Shown: positions 5,722 to 9,003 of the stretch, piece by piece
Layout of the letters: every line of letters starts with the position of its first letter
Numbering within the stretch: position 1 is the first letter of the stretch
DNA from: a bacterium
GTDB lineage: Bacteria > Krumholzibacteriota > Krumholzibacteriia > WVZY01
DNA length: 9,003 bases
NCBI GenBank assembly: GCA_027296025.1
Contig: JAPUJU010000271.1
Coordinates: 1 to 9,003 of the forward strand
Reading direction: 5' to 3'
Made by a program: the position numbers and the translations under genes
Notes under the pieces: generated by a model
Seen by the model: the letters and a program-made list of their open reading frames with translations, nothing else
Databases searched by the model: none
What the model was told of the DNA's origin: nothing

Positions 5722-7401
5722 CTAGCCCTCGGCGGTTACCGTACCGTCCCCGGCCAGCGGATCCTCCGGCACACGCTCTACGCGAAACGCGCGAAGCGCT
5801 TCAACAATCAGAATCACGGCGAGCACGAACAGAACGGCAGCGATCGATCGGATCACTGCGAAGTCGTTCTGAAGGACGAGAAACACCAGCGCGACGAGCG
5901 TCACACCGAACATGAAAATCATCGGAATCACGGCGAACCAGACCGAGCGACCGGTGCGCCGCAGCCACACCGCGGTGACAAGAAGTGCCAGCGCACCGAG
6001 CAACTGATTCGTAGCGCCGAATACCGGCCACACCGCGCGCCACACGGGAATCACCTGTCCCGAGGCATCGCGATACTCGGTGAGAGCGAGCCACAACGGA
6101 AGAACGAGCGTCGCCGTCGTCGCGAGCAGGCGAGATTTCTTTCCCCATACATTAAAGAATTCTTCGAAAATGTAGCGCGCGACTCGCGTCCCGGTATCGA
6201 GCGTCGTCAGCAGAAACGTGCTGAGCGCGAGCAAACCAAACGACGTGCCGAGTGCCACCGGGATGCCGAACGACGAAAGGAAGGTGCCCATGCCGTTTGC
6301 AAACACCTGTGTCGGACTTGCTCCCGCGAGCGCGCCGCCGGCTACGACGATCGCGCTTACCGAGATCAATGCCAGTGTGCCTTCGACGAGCATCGACCCG
6401 TACGCGACCGGCCTCGCGTTACGCTCGTTATTCAACTGTTTCGACGTCGTTCCTGATGCGACAATCGAATGAAAACCGGAGCATGCCCCGCATGCAATCG
6501 TTATGAAAAGCGCGGGAAAGAGAAAACCGATGTTTGTGCTGAAGCCCGTAAACGCAGGTGTGTCCAAAGGTGGGCGCCCGATCAGTATCCCACCGAGCCC
6601 GCCGATCACACACGCGAGCAGGAGAAACGACGACAGATAGTCGCGCGGTTGCAGCAGCACCCACACGGGCGCAATCGATGCGAGAAAGCAGTATCCGAGA
6701 AGGATCACCGTCCACGTCGTCTTCGGATTGTCGTACGCGAGCGCGGGCGGAACCGGGATCGGCATTTGCTGCCCCGCGTAAATCGCAAAAAAGACGAGCG
6801 GCACGAAAATGAAACTCGCACGCTTCAGCGACCACTTTCGTCTGTAGACGAGAAACCCCATCACGACCGCGAGTCCAATGTAGAGAGCCGACGAGGTCGC
6901 CACACCGCCGCCGACATTCGCACCGTTCTTTCCCGCCGCCACGAATGTTCCCGCCGTCAGATCCAGAAAGGCGACGAGCACGTACACCATTGCAAGCCAG
7001 ATAAACGCGAGGTAGAGCTTATGCGCCAGCGGGCTCATCATTTCCCTGGCGACCTGTGCGATACTGCGTGCCTTGTGCCGGATCGACACGACGAGAGCGG
7101 AGTAGTCATGAACGCCGCCGACAAAAATCGATCCCACGATGATCCAGATTACCGCCGGCAGCCATCCGAAGAACGCCACGGCGATGATCGGCCCGACGAT
7201 GGGCCCGGCGCCGGCAATAGATGAGAAATGGTGTCCCATCAGCACGGCCGTACGTGCAGGCATGTAGTCGGAGCCGTCGTAGTTGACGTGGGCCGGCGTT
7301 TCTCGCCGGGAGTCAATGTTGAACGTTCTATCCAGGAACCGGCCGTAGAACCGGTAGGCGAGCGCGAAAGCACTAATGGCAAGAAGGAGAAGAACCAGCA
7401 T
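5722..7401 (-). CDS. cstA: CstA-family carbon starvation transporter (short form)
   Basis: Inner-membrane carrier of the CstA family. Characterised relatives (E. coli CstA and BtsT) take up pyruvate, and CstA has also been linked to peptide uptake; the substrate here is not known. The 559-residue chain is almost entirely transmembrane. Family signatures are in order: GHHFSSIAGAGPIVGP (56-71), GGVHDY (95-100), CGACSGFHSIVASGTTSKQL (304-322), the C-terminal five-helix region starting near GTSFGLLALSTFLLTTLDTGTR (385-406), and FGATNQLLGALAL (461-473). It is shorter than the 701-residue E. coli protein, matching short forms in many bacteria. The start at 7401 gives the expected N-terminal helix and has a weak AAGG seven bases upstream. 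It is transcribed divergently from the DUF4159 gene and converges on the repeat-bracketed segment. The C-terminal tail (about 540-559) is polar and acidic. Confidence 0.95.
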   Translation of the reverse strand: MLVLLLLAISAFALAYRFYGRFLDRTFNIDSRRETPAHVNYDGSDYMPARTAVLMGHHFSSIAGAGPIVGPIIAVAFFGWLPAVIWIIVGSIFVGGVHDYSALVVSIRHKARSIAQVAREMMSPLAHKLYLAFIWLAMVYVLVAFLDLTAGTFVAAGKNGANVGGGVATSSALYIGLAVVMGFLVYRRKWSLKRASFIFVPLVFFAIYAGQQMPIPVPPALAYDNPKTTWTVILLGYCFLASIAPVWVLLQPRDYLSSFLLLACVIGGLGGILIGRPPLDTPAFTGFSTNIGFLFPALFITIACGACSGFHSIVASGTTSKQLNNERNARPVAYGSMLVEGTLALISVSAIVVAGGALAGASPTQVFANGMGTFLSSFGIPVALGTSFGLLALSTFLLTTLDTGTRVARYIFEEFFNVWGKKSRLLATTATLVLPLWLALTEYRDASGQVIPVWRAVWPVFGATNQLLGALALLVTAVWLRRTGRSVWFAVIPMIFMFGVTLVALVFLVLQNDFAVIRSIAAVLFVLAVILIVEALRAFRVERVPEDPLAGDGTVTAEG

Positions 7402-7435
7402 ACACAGGCCTTTTTGTCGATCGGTGTGGCGTAAG

Positions 7436-7441
7436 CTTATA
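7436..7441 (-). promoter_or_regulatory. Candidate -10 box for cstA
   Basis: On the minus strand TATAAG (5/6 of TATAAT) would place transcription start near 7429 and give a leader of about 28 bases carrying AAAAAGG. The -35 is poor: TTGCGC lies 15 bases upstream, inside the palindrome CTTGCGCAAG, so activation by a regulator is possible. Confidence 0.35.
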
Positions 7442-7453
7442 GCACAGCAACGA

Positions 7454-7463
7454 CTTGCGCAAG
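7454..7463. repeat. Perfect 10-bp palindrome upstream of cstA
   Basis: CTTGCGCAAG overlaps the expected -35 position of the candidate cstA promoter, a typical place for a dimeric regulator to bind. No matching second site is seen in the window. Confidence 0.4.
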
Positions 7464-7472
7464 CGATTTACA

Positions 7473-7517
7473 CCCGCGGCGCATCCAACCCCGGGACGTG
7501 CCGCGGGCTTTCAGCCC
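7473..7517. repeat. Two overlapping, mutually exclusive hairpins
   Basis: CCCGCGGC (7473-7480) pairs perfectly with GCCGCGGG (7500-7507) across 19 bases. GGGCT (7505-7509) pairs with AGCCC (7513-7517) across three bases. The stems share 7505-7507, so only one can form at a time. The stretch lies upstream of both candidate promoters and may simply be an intergenic repeat. Confidence 0.45.
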
Positions 7518-7572
7518 CACCGGCCATCGGTCGGGCAACTGGCAGAATCCTTGCCCCGCAAACGATTTGAAA

Positions 7573-7589
7573 CTTTCCCCCTGGGAAAG
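7573..7589. repeat. Hairpin just upstream of the DUF4159 promoter
   Basis: CTTTCCC and GGGAAAG form a perfect 7-bp inverted repeat with a CCT centre, ending six bases before the candidate -35 box. It could be an operator or part of a widespread CCCTTTCCC-type intergenic repeat. Confidence 0.4.
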
Positions 7590-7595
7590 GGGTAA

Positions 7596-7624
7596 TTGCC
7601 CTAGGAGTACGAATTTTCTATAAT
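7596..7624 (+). promoter_or_regulatory. Sigma70-type promoter of the DUF4159 gene, apparently leaderless
   Basis: TTGCCC (7596-7601, 4/6 of TTGACA), a 17-base spacer, and a perfect TATAAT (7619-7624). The expected transcription start, seven bases after the -10, is 7631, the A of the start codon. No Shine-Dalgarno site lies within reach of that ATG; the nearest AGGAG ends 23 bases upstream, within the spacer. Confidence 0.6.
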
Positions 7625-7630
7625 TCAACC

Positions 7631-8344
7631 ATGACAACCCTCCGACGAATCGTCCGCGCATCGGCCTTTATGGCGTTGGCCCTGCTGTTCATCCCAACGG
7701 GCCTCGTCGCGAACCCGCCGGCAGGCAATCCGAGCGACGAATACGGGATCCGCATTGCCCGTCTGAAGTACGGTGGTGGCGGCGACTGGTACTCCGACCC
7801 GTCGTCTATCCCCAACTGGCTGAATGAGTTCGAGAAGCGGACGGGCATTCAAACGCACGCAGAAGAAAAAGTCCTCCGGGCGACCGACGAGGATCTGAGG
7901 GCCTACCCCTTTCTTTACATGACCGGCCACGGCACCGTGCGCTTGATGCCCGATGAGGTCGAGGCGCTCCGCAGCCACCTCGAAAACGGCGGATTCCTTT
8001 ATGCGGACGACAATTACGGCATGGACAAGTCGTTCCGCAAGCTCGTGAAAGCGCTCTTTCCCGAGACGGAACTCGAGGTATTGCCCAATTCTCATCCGAT
8101 CTATCATGTTTTTTATGACTTGCCGGGTTTGCCCAAGATCCACGAGCACGACGGCAAACGGCCTGTCGGGTACGGGATCATCGTCGACGACCGTCTTGTG
8201 CTATTCTATTCGTACGAGTCCGATATCGGTGACGGGCTCGAGGACCCGCGCGTGCATAACGATTCTCCGGAGAAGCGGGAACTGGCGGCCCGAATGGCTG
8301 TAAATATACTAATGTACGCGCTTACGCAGAACGCCCTGCCCTGA
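7631..8344 (+). CDS. DUF4159-domain exported protein
   Basis: A 237-residue protein of the DUF4159 family; the molecular role is not established. Residues 1-27 form a signal peptide (MTTLRRIVRA, hydrophobic core, likely cleavage after GLVA), so the mature protein is exported. The family opening is clear: YGIRIARLKYGGGGDWYSDP (residues 38-57) then PNWLNEFEKRTGI. Next come YPFLYMTGHGTVRL (92-105), a strand-turn segment GGFLYADDNYGMDKSFR (120-136), NSHPIYHVFYDLPGLPK (153-169), and VGYGIIVDDRLVLFYSYESDIGDGLEDP (179-206). The fold is generally viewed as related to glutamine-amidotransferase-like domains, but I see no Cys-His-Glu triad. The length is that of a single-domain family member. The ATG at 7631 keeps the positively charged signal front; the next in-frame ATG (7670) would lose it and has no ribosome binding site either. 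The downstream membrane-protein gene starts 125 bases later on the same strand. Confidence 0.9.
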   Translation: MTTLRRIVRASAFMALALLFIPTGLVANPPAGNPSDEYGIRIARLKYGGGGDWYSDPSSIPNWLNEFEKRTGIQTHAEEKVLRATDEDLRAYPFLYMTGHGTVRLMPDEVEALRSHLENGGFLYADDNYGMDKSFRKLVKALFPETELEVLPNSHPIYHVFYDLPGLPKIHEHDGKRPVGYGIIVDDRLVLFYSYESDIGDGLEDPRVHNDSPEKRELAARMAVNILMYALTQNALP

Positions 8345-8456
8345 CGTACCTCGAAAGATGCCGGCGGCTACGCCCGCAGGTGCCCGGCGTGGAACGGAGG
8401 ATGCTATTCACAGGATGCCCCGTACGATTTCCACCGATCGTTCGGGACGCGACACC

Positions 8457-8461
8457 GAGGG
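8457..8461 (+). promoter_or_regulatory. Shine-Dalgarno site of the DUF4175-like gene
   Basis: GAGGG with eight bases before ATG 8470, supporting that start. Unlike the preceding gene, this one has a conventional ribosome binding site. Confidence 0.6.
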
Positions 8462-8469
8462 TATAGGTC

Positions 8470-9003
8470 ATGTCGACTTCACAAAATTTCTTCCAGTCCG
8501 AGCTTCGCAAAGAGCTGCAGCACATCCTGATTCGCACGGCTGCTCTCCGGTTGGCATCCGGATTCGTATCGTTCCTCGCGATCGGCGCGTGGGTATTTCT
8601 GGTTGTTGTGTTGTGGGCCGCCGTATCAGGTGCGCCGCCGCTCTGGCAGGTGCTCACGGTGAGCCGCGTGCTCCTCGTGGTGCTCGCGGGGCTGTTCGGT
8701 TACTTCATTATTTACCCGCTCTTCCGGCTGCCGAGCCTGCGCATGCTAACGTATCAGGTGGAGAGCCGCAAAGATTTCAAGGACATCGTCGCCGCCGGCT
8801 ACGAATTCTCGCAGAGCGATGAGGCCGAGCGGCGTTACTCGCCGGTACTCGTCCGTGAAGTGATCCGGCAGGCCGTCTACTCGGTAAGCGGTCTCGAAGT
8901 CCGCTTTCTTTTCTTGACGGGCCGCCAGGTGAGTTTCGTTCCGGTCGCGTATCTCGCTCTTGTAGTTCTTGCCGCGATGGCGCTCGTCGCTCCCGGCGTT
9001 CTG
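8470..9003 (+). CDS. DUF4175-like membrane protein, N-terminal part (cut by window edge)
   Basis: The frame is open from ATG 8470 to the last base (178 codons, no stop), so the gene continues rightwards. The visible part has a polar N-terminus (MSTSQNFFQSELRKELQHIL), membrane helices at about 31-53 and 61-82, a soluble loop with YQVESRKDFKDIVAAGYEFSQS (95-116) and a third helix at about 155-177. This three-helix start with a conserved acidic loop motif resembles DUF4175-type proteins, long membrane-anchored proteins often encoded beside DUF4159, MoxR and DUF58 genes; the assignment rests on memory of that pattern. With the DUF4159 gene 125 bases upstream and no terminator seen between them, the two are probably co-transcribed. 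A competing frame at 8358-8822 is arginine- and alanine-rich with no recognisable domain and is taken as a shadow. Confidence 0.8.
   Translation, partial: MSTSQNFFQSELRKELQHILIRTAALRLASGFVSFLAIGAWVFLVVVLWAAVSGAPPLWQVLTVSRVLLVVLAGLFGYFIIYPLFRLPSLRMLTYQVESRKDFKDIVAAGYEFSQSDEAERRYSPVLVREVIRQAVYSVSGLEVRFLFLTGRQVSFVPVAYLALVVLAAMALVAPGVL

Larger units (their letters stand above)
7402..7630. promoter_or_regulatory. Divergent control region between cstA and the DUF4159 gene
   Basis: A ~230-bp gap serving two divergent genes. From left to right it holds a candidate cstA -10 box, a 10-bp palindrome, two overlapping hairpins (7473-7507 and 7505-7517), a third hairpin (7573-7589) and the DUF4159 promoter. 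The density of dyads suggests regulator binding or RNA structure, but I recognise no specific operator. Confidence 0.55.

Noticed and set aside
5622..5915. Open frame reading through repeat copy B into the antisense of cstA; it shares a peptide (about STVGVI-DRTRA-KLAG) with a frame in copy A
   Set aside because: The shared peptide follows from the nucleotide repeat. The single-base indel shifts the frame between copies, a stop lies just upstream in copy B, and the rest is antisense to a well-supported gene.
6469..7224. 251-codon plus-strand frame antisense to cstA
   Set aside because: Its composition (Arg, His, Glu, Pro rich, no domain) is typical of antisense shadows, while the opposite strand shows all CstA signatures.
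8358..8822. 154-codon frame before and across the DUF4175-like gene
   Set aside because: It is out of frame with the membrane-protein reading that has a ribosome binding site, clear helices and an open frame to the window edge.

Overview
The window is bacterial chromosomal DNA, moderately GC-rich, with densely packed ordinary bacterial genes and one looser, repeat-bearing stretch in the middle. The gene set is a very large NtrY-type sensor kinase, a short-form CstA transporter, a DUF4159 protein followed by a DUF4175-like membrane protein, and an outer-membrane beta-barrel candidate. It points to a Gram-negative (diderm) organism. The DUF4159 / DUF4175-like pairing and the oversized NtrY-like kinase would suit a Gemmatimonadota / Zixibacteria / Latescibacteria-like (FCB-related) lineage, but that placement is inference from gene content only.

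Layout. From the left edge to 3533 a membrane sensor histidine kinase (+) fills the window; its frame is still open at the left edge. From 3534 to 5721 lies an accessory-looking segment of about 2.2 kb. It is bounded by two copies of a ~98-bp structured repeat in inverted orientation (3550-3647 and 5571-5667). Each copy sits just after the 3' end of the flanking gene and points the same way relative to that gene. Between the copies are a small secreted beta-barrel-type protein (3966-4556, +), a 35-residue lysine-rich microprotein (4747-4854, +) with a strong ribosome binding site, and about 700 bp of apparently gene-free DNA. That gene-free DNA holds a 38-bp tandem duplication and several perfect inverted repeats. 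From 5722 to 7401 runs cstA (-), a pyruvate/peptide-type carbon-starvation transporter. A ~230-bp divergent regulatory region (7402-7630) holds candidate promoters for both directions. From 7631 to the right edge are the DUF4159 protein (+) and the truncated start of a DUF4175-like membrane protein (+), probably the first two genes of an operon that continues beyond the window.

Functionally the window does not form one pathway. The kinase is a two-component sensor whose partner is not in view. CstA is a nutrient-uptake carrier. The DUF4159 / DUF4175-like pair belongs to a gene cluster type often accompanied by MoxR ATPase and DUF58 genes, which would lie to the right. I see no clear new multi-gene system. 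The points most worth checking are the inverted 98-bp repeat pair and the segment it brackets, the lysine-rich microprotein, and the apparently leaderless promoter of the DUF4159 gene.
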